64,000 bases of DNA, taken from contig VZDJ01000090.1 of the NCBI GenBank assembly GCA_008694505.1, positions 11,171,646 to 11,235,645 on the forward strand, given 5' to 3'. The notes under the pieces were generated by a model. The model searched no databases and was not told the DNA's origin. It saw only the letters and a program-made list of their open reading frames with translations. The stretch comes from Cyanoderma ruficeps. Lineage: Eukaryota; Chordata; Aves; Passeriformes; Timaliidae. Shown piece after piece: positions 1-10,864 of the stretch. The translations under genes were made by a program, and so were the position numbers. Position 1 is the first letter of the stretch; every line of letters begins with the position of its first letter.

Positions 1-288
1 GTCCTTTTGCCAAGGCTTATCATAACAGGAAAAGGAGCAACCACTTGAAACAGAAACAGTGTAGGTTTAGTTTGGACCTGAGGAAGAAGTTGTTCATGAT
101 GGGGTTGGAAAGTCATTGCACAAAGTTGCCCAGAAAAGCTGTGGATGTGCCATCCTTGGAAATCTTCACGGTCAGCTTGGATGGGGCTTTGATCAAGCTG
201 ATCTTGTGACAGATATTCCTGCCCATGGCAGGAGAGTGAACTAGAAAACCTTTAAGGTCAAGACCAAATGCTTCTATGATTGCAATAT
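1..288 (+). mobile_element. CR1 LINE 3' end, truncated by window edge
   Basis: This is the 3' untranslated tail of a CR1 non-LTR retrotransposon. Landmarks in the usual order are a degenerate AGGAAGAAGTTGTTCA block near 75, GTTGCCCAGAAAAG near 125, TTGGATGGGGCTTTGAT near 177, CCTGCCCATGGCAGG near 217, CTTTAAGGTC near 249 and the terminal TTCTATGAT near 272. Bases 1-70 also follow the CR1 consensus, so the element continues left of the window. It has many substitutions and no coding capacity. CR1 copies are normally 5'-truncated and lack target-site duplications, so only the 3' boundary can be placed, and only to within about 10 bases. The family is recognised from memory; the subfamily is not assigned. 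Confidence 0.85.
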
Positions 289-3200
289 GCTTCCCGATGT
301 CACAAGCAGTGTTCTAATTCTCTGTATAGGGTAAGGAGATAAATTAATATTATTTTATTTGCTCCTATGTTTTGTGTTCTGAAAACTGAACCAGAAAACT
401 GTCTGTTATCTACCAGTATTTCACTTGATCATACTTGATCTATGTATTTTCATGATACATAGAAGAATTCAAAGATTGGCTTGGAATCTTGCAGTCTGAC
501 TGTTTAATTCTAATTGCCATACTAATTACCAGGGCTGTGTTCTTTCAGAGTAATTAGAAGGTGTAACTTAGAACATGAGGCCTAGTTTCAAAAGAAAACT
601 TGGATTAACTTAAACATATGTCATGCAGGGTCTGAAATCCTCCTAAGAGCATCTTTGATCAGTAACTATTTGGTCCCAAAAAATTCCCTCCCCTATAATG
701 AGACTGCTCAGACAATAATCAAGACCAGAGGTGAACATAGGTGTATTAATCACATGCTGCCCCAGAGCTCCACTTGAATAGCGATGTACAAGCAACTGAG
801 CTTCCAAACCCTTCATAATTAAACAAAGGGTTAGAAAAAGGGTAAGTTATTATTAGAAACCCACTTTCAAAGATTTGGCTTCTTGTAGACAAATATTTTT
901 TGCTGCTGTATTTTAGTCTAACAATTTTGGCAAGTGCTACCTAATCCCACTATCCAGGAGAGCCACACAAACCCTTCAGTAACAGCTCCTCCACACACAC
1001 TGTTTTTACTTCTTACATTGCCTTCAGTGGAAAGTTTTAATTAAAAGATTTATCTTATTTAAATCAAATATAATAATTATGAAATATAATAGCCACACAT
1101 TCATGAGACAAGTGCTTGTACTATGCAGTTTTATAGCACTAAATTAAGAAGCCAGTAAATTACAGGAGCTTTCAGCCAAGTCAAATGATCTGACTGTGCC
1201 TGATTAGTCAAGGACCTATGTTAAGAACAAAAGAAGAATGGTATCTGAATGTTAGACTTAAATTAGCAAGTTGCTGCTTTCTCTTGCATAGCAACAAAAC
1301 ATTACAACATTACAAGGCAAATACCAGTCTGGGCATTATTAGCTGAGGAGAATCATTCCAGACCTCTAGTGCATGGGATAATTCTGCATTTTAGAAGAGA
1401 CATAGGAACATACAGGGCTGGAAAGCTAGAATAACTCCCAAGTACCTGTAATCATTTAGAGCTAAACAGTTCACAATCTCCCACCATAAATCCTTTTTCA
1501 AATACAACAGTTTCAATTTGAATTCTGAAAAAATTCTGACATTGGACTAAAGTATAGCTTTTCTATGCCATATATCAATTATACTGGTTCCCATTCACAT
1601 AGAAGATTTAAAATCCTAGTTTTTATGAGCCAGTATTCTGTCCAATAGATTTATTGCTGTATATCAAGTCTGACATTTTGTAAAAGAAAAAATGTTACTG
1701 GTTCCAACCACCTAAATGAATATCTACTAATGATCATTTTACAATCTTATATTAGATCTCCTGATATTATTTAATTCTTCAAGATTTATAATAGACTCAA
1801 TAAGGTACAAATTCTATGGGCACAAAGACACGGGGAGGAAAAAAAGCAGTAATTTAACTGTCAGATTAAGAAAGATTCAGCATTTCCTGAAATTAAAAGT
1901 ATCTATGGGTAAAGAAAATTCAACATCAGAATCTGAATGTCCATTGCAGGACTGTTGTGTACAGGCTATGACAAATGAATTGGCTATAATGACTCACTCA
2001 AATTAGAGCAATTGGAACACTACTTCATTTCCTACTCATTAGTCAAGCCTAGATTAACAAGAATTTAGTATTTGAAGAGTTTCCACATTGTTATTAGACA
2101 GCTGGCACAAAGAATAAAAATATCTTTTATGAAATTTCAAGCACTGTTTAGTCAACTAAATCAAGTAAATTATTTGCAGCTCACATGTTCCTGTAATCCC
2201 ATAGTAACATCTGTATTGAGTCCAACTGAGCATCATTCCAACAGCAACCATCAACAAATTTTAAAATGTATATTATTAGTATAGCATGTGCACATTAAAT
2301 ACATGTACATAGAATGATGGCTATGTACACCTCTCCTTCCAGGAAAATAGTTATCTAGTAGTAGCTGTAGTAAAACTATATCCAAAACAGCTGCACCTAT
2401 ACACTTAAACTCCATAAAGGACTCATTCTCACTCTAATTTAATTTTTACATTTGACTTTCACTTGATTCTATGAAAATTGCCCTTTTCTGCACCTTACTT
2501 TCAAAGACCAAGACAATAGAGGCTCAAACAGCACGCAACATTCAGAACTAGGGTGTGTAATAAGACGCACAAAAAAGTAAATGGAAAAGATATTTAACTG
2601 TTTTTTAGTGAAACACTGGTTTTAGTATTTCATTTGCTTTCTTATTGACACTGTACCAACCTTTTCAGGGAGCCTGAGACAGCAGCCAAGACTTTTTCAA
2701 AGCAGGAAGGCATCCACTTCTTCCTATTGAATTCCAGTTGCTTCCTTTGTTCCATCTCCTTTGCCTTCTCCCTTACACCCCACTTGGCTGACCTTGAACC
2801 CTCCCATCACATTTAATCAGCCATGGTTCCCTCAGGGAATCTGCGGACCCAGGTCTTTGGTAACACTTTTCCCCATGTCGTACATCCAGCCTACCTATGC
2901 TACTATTTAGTATATACTGCTAAGTGCCACATGCAGGATTACCCTCAGTTCTGCAGTTCTTTGGATCTTTCTATTTAGAATACTTTTATGAAGTTGTGTT
3001 TAATCTGCAGTCTCCTGCTTTATTTTGGAATAAGATCTGCTTAGGCATTGGGTTACATACAACACTGATTTTGCATCTTGATATTGGATTTCCACCTCAT
3101 TCTGTCTACCTGTCCAGCCAAGCAACTGATATAACTGTCCCAGTTTCTAAATTATAAAGCATTTAATTAAAATAAACTAACTATATATTAATAACTCAGA

Positions 3201-4517
3201 GAAAAGACAAGAGATGCATTCACATCAAATGGCATAAGAGCAACTGGCACAAGGTGCAGTACAATCTTGTGTCCCAGTGTGGTGTCACAGTTGAAAGCTT
3301 CCTATAACAGTCACCTGCTCTTTACAGATGTCTGCAGTTTCTCCTCCTGCACTGGAAACACGACTTTACTGCTCTAACCAGCTGCTAGAAGGGCAAGGAA
3401 CAGACCGTGCTGAACTGAAGAAAATTATGCTGGTCCACTGAAACCCAGCAGCAGCAGCACACACTAATCCTATTATCGACATCTTGACAAAAATCAGATG
3501 AACAAGAGTACAATTATTTTAATTGTTTCCTTTTGAACATAAGAAATGTCAAAAGATATTAGACCAAATCTATTTACAAAACATTTACTGCGTTTGTAAG
3601 ATTTTGTGTCCGCATAAAACATCAGAGGATACAGCGATCAGTCTTAGCCCTTCATAGGAGGCCTGGTATGGCCTTTCAACCAATAACTTTGTGCTTATTA
3701 ATATAATTCTGTGGGACAGCAGTTAGCTCATTTTAGACACTTTGCCTAGGCAGGGATTTAGGAAGGCCATACTATGTCCTTGGTAATCATAGAGGCATTT
3801 GATCTGCTTTCCCCACCGCTCCTCACTGACTCACCCCAGCCTTGGGCAGGTCTTCCTGGAGGAGCTGAATTATTCACCCCAGCCTAGCAGCAAGCCTGAC
3901 ACAGTGTTTGCAGTACTTTCTTGCTTTGTTTCTAGAACCTACCACAGATATAAGGATTGCTTGTAAAGAAAAACTGAAAATATTGAAAGTTAATAACCTT
4001 AGTAGCTCTCCTGGAAGGATAGAGGGCTTGAAATAACACTGGGAAAAAAACCAAGACTGCCTATTAAACATTTAAGTGCCTCTAGTCCAAATGACTATAC
4101 TCATTCTACTCACATCACGTGTGATCTGCTCTTTTTAACAGAGCATTGCATGGTGTGAACATGCAAACTGGGAAGCATCCAAGTGCCCTTCTTAATGCAT
4201 TCAGTTCTGTGATGGCATTAAATTTAGGACCTCAAGTATGTGCTTAGGGTATCTAAACAAATTAATTAACTAAAAAAAATATTAAAATCACAATGGATGA
4301 CAACTACAGAAAAACACACTGGTGGTTAACTATTTAACATGCAGAAAAGGAAGCTGCAAACAAAAGGACAACATAATGTCACCTTGGTACGTGTCATCCA
4401 AATTCAGCTCTCTACCTCTAATACTCAAATAATTTGGGGCCCATTGGTATACTATAAAGATATACTATTTTAAGAAAACTGACTTACCCACAAAATACCA
4501 CCACCATATATAAATTT
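289..4517. other. AT-rich unique sequence, no gene seen
   Basis: No gene, RNA or recognisable repeat family was found. Open frames reach at most about 77 codons and look like chance. Minor items are a short CAG run at 3446-3459 and a 9-bp inverted repeat TGTACATAG / CTATGTACA at 2304-2329. Confidence 0.6.
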
Positions 4518-4556
4518 CTGCTAGTGATTATTTATGCCTGCTAGTGATTATTATGC
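4518..4556. repeat. 20-bp tandem duplication
   Basis: Two adjacent copies of a 20-base unit beginning CTGCTAGTGATTATT lie at 4518-4537 and 4538-4556. The second copy lacks one T. The near-identity suggests a recent slippage or local duplication event. Confidence 0.8.
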
Positions 4557-4965
4557 ATCTATATGATATGTATATGTCATTGTGTCCATTTTTATTTACT
4601 AAGGCTATTCCTTAGATCTTGCTGCAATTTTGAATTACAGTGTCAGAGGAAGAGCAGAATATTTTCACATGCAGGAAACACAAGAAACAAGCCTTATTGT
4701 TTATTTTCTTTTGTGATACCAAGAACTGTTATTAGGTTTGTTTCACATTTAACTGGACAAGAGGAAGCAGTTCTACAGTCTTTGAGCAATCATCAATGCC
4801 ACAGAAATAATATAAAAAATTTTGCATCAGAAAAGTCTACTTGCTGCTATTCACACACTGAACCTACTGAAGCATCAAATCTTCTTTGAGCATCTTCTTC
4901 CACTACACCCACTGAATGTTCCACCCCCTTAAGACATCTCCACATCAAAACAAATGTAGGTCAAA

Positions 4966-5003
4966 TGTCAGGTCTTGCAGGTCTTTATCTGCAAGACCTG
5001 ACA
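4966..5003. repeat. Perfect 15-bp inverted repeat (hairpin)
   Basis: The left arm TGTCAGGTCTTGCAG (4966-4980) and right arm CTGCAAGACCTGACA (4989-5003) are exact reverse complements. They are separated by an 8-base loop, 4981-4988. The hairpin sits 7 bases before a long A/C-only tract that holds an assembly gap. A perfect arm of this length at this spacing is not expected by chance. It could be a replication template-switch product, the stem of a retroposed RNA, or a fold-back assembly error next to the gap. Confidence 0.9.
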
Positions 5004-5010
5004 GTGCCTC

Positions 5011-5106
5011 AAAAAAAAAACCCAACAAAACCCACAAAACAAACAAACAAAAAAACCAAANNNNNAAAAAACCAAAAAAAAACCCCCCCAAAAACAAAAA
5101 ATCCCC
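5011..5106. repeat. A/C-only low-complexity tract with gap
   Basis: From 5011 to about 5101 the plus strand contains only A and C, apart from five N at 5061-5065, then a T and CCCC. It includes A runs of up to ten and a C run of seven. The strict strand asymmetry explains the lysine/proline-rich open frames on one strand and the phenylalanine/glycine-rich ones on the other; they are not genes. Confidence 0.9.
5061..5065. other. Assembly gap (5 N)
   Basis: Five consecutive N lie inside the A/C-only tract. The true length and content are unknown, and translations crossing it are unreliable. Confidence 0.98.
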
Positions 5107-8100
5107 ACCAACTCCAACTAAACTCAAACACTGTTTTAACTTCAAGAATTTCTATTATTATTAACTTTAAAAAATAATTTAAAAAATTTTAAAAAAGTGT
5201 ACTGTGTGCCGTTAATGTCTTCTCTGGAGCAGTTCAACTCAAGAACACAACTCAAGCTGGTTCAGTCCTCGGTGATCTGCTTACCACCTGTTACAAAATT
5301 CATTAACCAAATGTGTTGACAACCTCAGATACCATGCTGGGTGTCAGTGCCAAATAGATATTCCTACAGCAACCCCTATGTCCAGCTGATTCAAGCCTAA
5401 ATATTACCATTTTTGCTACACAGTTATCCTTATTCTATCACTAGGTGCACTAGGTGTTAAATCTGGAAAAGTTTTAGAAGTATTTTCATATGAGATTGAT
5501 AGGCTCCAAAACCAAGATCAAATTTTAACACTCCAGGAAAAAATCAGTATAGAGAAACATATTCACTTGGAGACAAGATAACTCTGCTCCAATTTCAAAG
5601 AAAACTTCATAGTAGTCTGTTCCTTGCACAGCAGACCCTAGAGCATCTCTCAGCACTCACAGGTCTACATTACACGCTAGCAAAAAAAATTAAACTATGT
5701 GCCTATTTTTCAGTGAGCATGCATTTTCAAAAACTATCATTATACCTGTTGCCTTGGTATAATTGAACAAATTAAGATTTAGAAAATAGAGTGATCTCAT
5801 GATATTTATAAAGATCATTTAAGGATATTACAGATGTAATTTGGTGGGTACTTTTAACAATCTGCAATTATTAAGTTGTACAGCCTATAATGTTGTACAG
5901 CACACAAATGACTTTGCACTCATTACTGGTGGGGAACATTATATCTTCAAAGTTAAAGTACCTAATAATACAAGTTTTACAGTAGTTTTAACAATATCCT
6001 TCTAGTAGACATGAAGATGAGTAATGAATATAAACTTAAAGAGAAATCAACAAAGGAAAAGTCATCAATAAGGTTTAGGAGAGATGAAGCTTATTTTTAA
6101 TGTATTGATGGATATGAATAATTATGGGATTAGCTGAATAAAAATGACATTATTTACTCATTACTTCACAACCTAGGTAGACACATACAGACCCAAATAG
6201 AGCTTTTTACTTTTGAGAAAAACTGCTTAGCACTAACGTGCAAAACTGGGAAATAAGTGCAATTCAGTAGAATCAGGAAGTGTTAAGACATTTCAAAAAC
6301 AGAGAACTGTTATAGCATGCTCCCCCAGGAAAATTTTTTCTACATGGTAACTTCTAAGTGCATGAAATAGACATGTGATTCCACGAAGGTCCATTTACTA
6401 ATCCTAGATACTAATTTCTTAATTTATGTTGACATTTTGGTCAGTATGAAATATCAAGAAGTGATATCAGAATTAAGGCTTGGAACATATTCAGACCTAG
6501 CCAACCATTACACACAAAGCTGAAAAATATAGTACTTGGAAATTACCATATCACTAATTTATCCTTATGATTAAAATTATAGTCAGAGTTGTTGCTCTAA
6601 ATGAGGACAAGCAAAGAGACAACCACAAGTGAGTAACATCATCATGAAGCTACTGAAATCTGTTGCAATATAAGAAACAAAATATTAATATATCAATATG
6701 CTACTTAATGCTCAGTGTCTTTATAGCTACACAGAAAATATTTTCCTCCCAAGAAATCCAGACTGATGGTACTAAACAATCTGTTTCTTAGTTTTTAAGT
6801 ATGAAATCACTTGAAAATACCTAAGACTCATCAGAATATTAATTGAAAGAATGCAGATAACCTACCAAGATGATTTTTCGCGAAATCACCTATAACCAAA
6901 ATATTTCTTACACAGCATATGTTCTCCTGCAGGTTCAAAGCAACTATTTTAAGCTCTTGCACATGTATACAGTATTCAGAGTAGAAAATGATTTTCATCA
7001 GCCTCATGCAATTCCATGGATATTTAAAGCTTATGAAACGTGAAGGTTGCTGCATATATCCTTTTGGTCCTTTATATGGGACACTCATGTGACTTCCAGT
7101 AACTAACCTTTGTAGCTACTCCTCATACTTCAGCTTATCTGATTCAAATACAGAATTTCAAGTGTGCTATTTTTCCTATTCCAAAAACATCCTCCTGGCA
7201 TTGCTTCCTGTAGCACAGAAATACCTGAACATCCTTTAAAAGTTAATTTGTACTATGTTTGAAGATTTGACAGCCTTTAAAGAAGAAGAATTGTTTCAAA
7301 GTCAGGAACACCAATCAACGTGTAGATTTTTTTTAAACATGCCTTAAATCACTTTCTCAAAATAGGAGTTTGTAACGTATTACTTAAGAAGGAACTATGC
7401 AATTCCAAAGGGAAACAATAACTGGAGATGTTAAAAGTTGTGTTTAAGAGCAAGGAAGAGGAAAGGATTTAATCTTAGGGTTGCTGACCTTCATACTGCA
7501 GTCCATCTACATTCACAGGCATGAAATAATGGGTTGATTTCAAGCAGTAGAAAGTTGATGAGCCACCATGTGTTGTAAGTGGCCTCTGTGTGACTACTTA
7601 AGAGAGCCCTTTATGGTGACTACAGGTTTTTTACTCCCAAAACAAGATAAAGCTCAGTTGAAACCCTGCAGATCAGTGCCTGTTATGCAACACATGATTA
7701 AGCAGTATATTCAGCCTGAAGAGGCTGTATGCTCACAAAAGCTCCCTGCAGATCTCAAAGCAGCTGAACTTCTGCTGGTGTCTTAAGAAAAATCACACAC
7801 CTGAAAAAACACAATGGATCTGGTTTCAAGCTTGAAGCGTCATGTGTTAAAATATATTGTCCTCCCAAACCTTCTGTTTTTATACTTGTAACTCAGCTTC
7901 AAAACAGTGTTTAAGAAAAATAAAAGCAAACATAAGATGGGCTTTCTCAGAATGTAAAGGACCTCAGAAAATTTCTAGTGGAAAAATGAGATAGCGAGCT
8001 CTCCCAAGAGTTTCAGTCCACAGAAAATAGAATTGGACTGGAGGTTCCCTGAAGGCCTTCATTCAAAATCCTGCTTTGAAAAAATAAAAGCTTTCTTATA

Positions 8101-9113
8101 AGGGGTGTAATGCAACAAAAAAGGACACAGGTACAGATTCCTCTACAGTGAGTTCCCAGGAAATTGTCACAACTATTCTTTACATGAATTTAATTTCCTC
8201 AAAAGTATGTTCCACAATCAGCATCTTGAACCAATGCATCCTGCACTCCTAAAGCATTCACACAGCTAAAATTATGCATCAAACCTTTGCAATACATATA
8301 CAAAATGTCTAAAATATTTTCTTTTCAGAATTTCGAAATATCTGGTATATATGCAACTATTATTATACAAGCTAAATACTATCTCACTTCAGTTACTGGT
8401 GAGCATTCTGACAACCTCTTGGCAATATCCACGTGGTGCAGCTTGCCTGGATTCAGCACCAAGCACAGAGTGTAGCCGGAGTGAGGGGAGCCTCTGGGAT
8501 CAAGCACAAAGCCAGAATGCAAACCACACAGCTATAGAGCTGTGCTCTGATTAGCCACAGCACACACAGGATACTGATACCGTGTGACAAGTTTACTCCC
8601 AGCTCTTCAGTTTCTTTGTTTTCTGGGTTTGTGTTCCTCACTGGTGTACCAGTATCAGGACATGATGAAATGACTCACTGACTACACGTCTCATTTTCCC
8701 CTTTTCTACGGGATTCATTAGCTGTCCAATAGAAAGACACATTCTGCCTCTGGTTATTGTGAAAACCCCACTGCATATATCTGCCAGCACGTGGCAACGT
8801 GGATTAGGTAATTAAAAAAAATATAAGAATTCTTAAAAGTCTATCAAAAGGACAACACTTCCCTGTGTGTTTTTCGACAAGCAGACCTTTCCTGCAGGTG
8901 TTCTTCCAAGAAAAGGAGTCTTGGTAAATCCCACTTTATCCAGATGAGGATGAAAACTGTATTTTAAATTAGTTGCAACAGAGTTGAACTGTAGTGAGAA
9001 GAGGTTGAAGATAAATATGTTTTCATGTCTGCCTCACGATGATACTAGAGACTATTCATTCCATCGAGGTCAACAAGATATGAGTGGCAGGCCAAAGAAA
9101 GGGGATAACCTGG
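5107..9113. other. AT-rich sequence, no gene seen
   Basis: Nothing recognisable was found beyond a 9-bp tandem CACTAGGTG-type duplication near 5439-5456. Open frames stay at or below about 102 codons. The 72-codon plus-strand frame at 7568-7786 has a protein-like composition but matches no family I know and lacks supporting signals. Confidence 0.55.
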
Positions 9114-9151
9114 GGGAGGCTTTGCAACCTTGGCTGCAAAGAAAGCCTCCC
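9114..9151. repeat. Bulged inverted repeat
   Basis: GGGAGGCTTTGCA at 9114-9126 can pair with TGCAAA plus GCCTCCC within 9135-9151. The stem is 13 bp with one 4-base bulge and an 8-base loop. It is an imperfect hairpin, much weaker evidence than the perfect ones elsewhere in the window. Confidence 0.6.
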
Positions 9152-9234
9152 GCCCAGGAACACCAAACAGTCAAAGACCCACTTTGTTCCAAAAGACATT
9201 ATATTTTAATTTTCACTCTGTTTTTTCCCACCAG

Positions 9235-9288
9235 GTATTCATCAGACACAGCCCCACAGCATATGAATCCAACCATGCACTTCACCAG
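9235..9288 (+). other. Candidate 54-nt splice-flanked exon
   Basis: A pyrimidine-rich acceptor ending TTTTTTCCCACCAG (to 9234) and a donor CAG|GTAAAT (from 9289) enclose exactly 54 bases. Two of the three frames are open; frame 0 reads VFIRHSPTAYESNHALHQ. A possible branch-point region, TTTTAAT, lies about 25 bases upstream. The length is a multiple of three, as expected of a cassette exon. I recognise no protein. Decoy exons of this quality are common in vertebrate introns, so this is only a candidate for coding or lncRNA transcripts. Confidence 0.15.
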
Positions 9289-9699
9289 GTAAATTAGGCA
9301 ACTGCAGAGCCATGGGCAAGTGAAAACACAGACACATCTCTCTGGAAGGGATATGTAGCTTCTGCCTATCCATCCCCTGTAGTCATTCTCCATTGTTCTT
9401 CAGCCCCAACTTTCCACTGATTTGGAGCAGCTACTCCTTTTGCTATTGTAAGAACTATGTGCTTAATGCAGTCACCCTCAGGAGTCTGAAGAGGCAGAGC
9501 AGCTACTGGCCCATGGGAGATTGTAGCCCTCCCAGAGAAATCATTTTTCAAGTAATTAAAGACTTGAGGTCACCTAAATTTTTTTTTAGTTTAATCAGGA
9601 ACACTGACAACGTGCATTTCGAAACATACACAGTATACTTAGAAAAGAAGCACAGGAGCTTACATTTGGGGAATTTGCTGACAATTTCACAGAAGAATA

Positions 9700-10864
9700 G
9701 GATCAGATCAGCCCACCAGCACAGATGAACTGTGAGTAAGAGGTAGCCCCAGCAAAGGCAACACTATAATCAAGACTGTCCCAGGGAGCTTGAGTTGAGC
9801 AGACAGATAACAGCAGATCCCAGCAACAGTCTAGTGATGAACAGGCACAGGCAGCCAGGTCTGAGATCAACCCCAGGAAACAAATCAACAGCTCAGGAGC
9901 AGAACTGGACACAGGAATGGCTTCCTCCACATCCAGCAGAGTCACTCCCTGGCAGCTCCAAAGATGGACATGCCACTGGCCAAGGCTGGGCCAATTAGAA
10001 ATGGTGGTAAAGCATCTGTGATAACAGATTTAGGAAGCAAAAAACTAAAAGTTGTTGCACAGTTGTAATTGCAACAGGAGAAGAGTGGAGTGAGAACATG
10101 TGAGAGGAACAACTCTGCAGACACCAAGGTCAGTGGAGAAGGAGGGGCAGGAGATACTCCAGGCACCAGACCTGGGATTCCCCTGCAGTTCATGGTGAAG
10201 GCAATGGAGAAGCAGCTGTCCTCTTTCAGCCCATGGGGATACAAGGGGTATGCAGAGATCCACCCACAGCCTGTGGAGGAACCCCCACCAGAATGGGTGG
10301 ATGCCTGAGAGGAGGCTGTGACCCATTGGGAGACCCGTGGAGAGAGGGGCTCTGCTTCTATGCTGGAGCAGCCTGTCCTTGAAGGACTGTACCCCATGGA
10401 AGAGTGACCCATGCAGCAGCAGTCTGGGGAGGAATGATCCCTTGGGATGTAATCATGCTGGAGAAGTTCATGGAGAACTGTCTGCCCTGGGAGAGACCCC
10501 ACAGTGAAGCAGGGGAAGTACTCTTCTCCCTGAGCAGCAGCAGAAACATGTGATGAACTGATCATAGCTTCCATTTCCCCCTGTGCTGTTGTTGCAAGGA
10601 GAGAGGGCTGGAGGAAAGGTGTTTTTAAGGGTCTTATTTTACTATTCATTATCCTGCTCTTATTTTGATAGTAATAAATTCAATTCATATCTCTAAGCTC
10701 TAAGCTGAATACTCCATGACAGTATTTGGTGAGTGAACTCTCCCAGTCCTTATCTCAACCCATGAACCCTTTGCTGCATTTTCTCTCCCCTGCCCAGCTG
10801 CAGAGTGGAGTGAGAGAGCAGCTTTGGTGGGTGCCTGGCACCTGGCCTGCATCAACCCACTGCA
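9700..10864 (+). mobile_element. Passerine-type endogenous retrovirus LTR, probably solo
   Basis: The 3' half is recognisable. It has a polyadenylation signal AATAAA at 10673-10678, then TTGGTGAGTGAACTCTCCC (near 10728), CCTTATCTCAACCCATGA (near 10748), TTTTCTCTCCCCTGCCCAGC (near 10780) and GCTTTGGTGGGTGCCTGGCA (near 10821), and it ends ATCAACCCACTGCA at 10864. This matches my memory of ERVL-like LTRs common in finches and other passerines. A TATA-like region lies near 10018-10036. Degenerate repeats around GCTGGAG and GGACTGT/GAACTGT fill the middle (about 10360-10510). No gag, pol or env sequence flanks it. The 5' boundary is uncertain (9640-9960) because I cannot place the starting TG or a target-site duplication. 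The 235-codon minus-strand frame at 9942-10649 is a shadow of this element. Confidence 0.75.
10069..10308 (+). other. Open frame inside the LTR
   Basis: A 79-codon frame inside the LTR is rich in Gly, Pro and Glu. It covers the part that I recall as conserved between copies of this LTR family. Nothing suggests an independent gene; it is best read as LTR sequence that lacks stops. Confidence 0.3.

Noticed and set aside
4916..5177. Lys/Pro-rich and Phe/Gly-rich open frames
   Set aside because: They are produced by the A/C-only tract and cross an N gap.
9942..10649. 235-codon minus-strand open frame
   Set aside because: It lies wholly inside the LTR, antisense to it, and has no domain; it is a shadow of the repeat.
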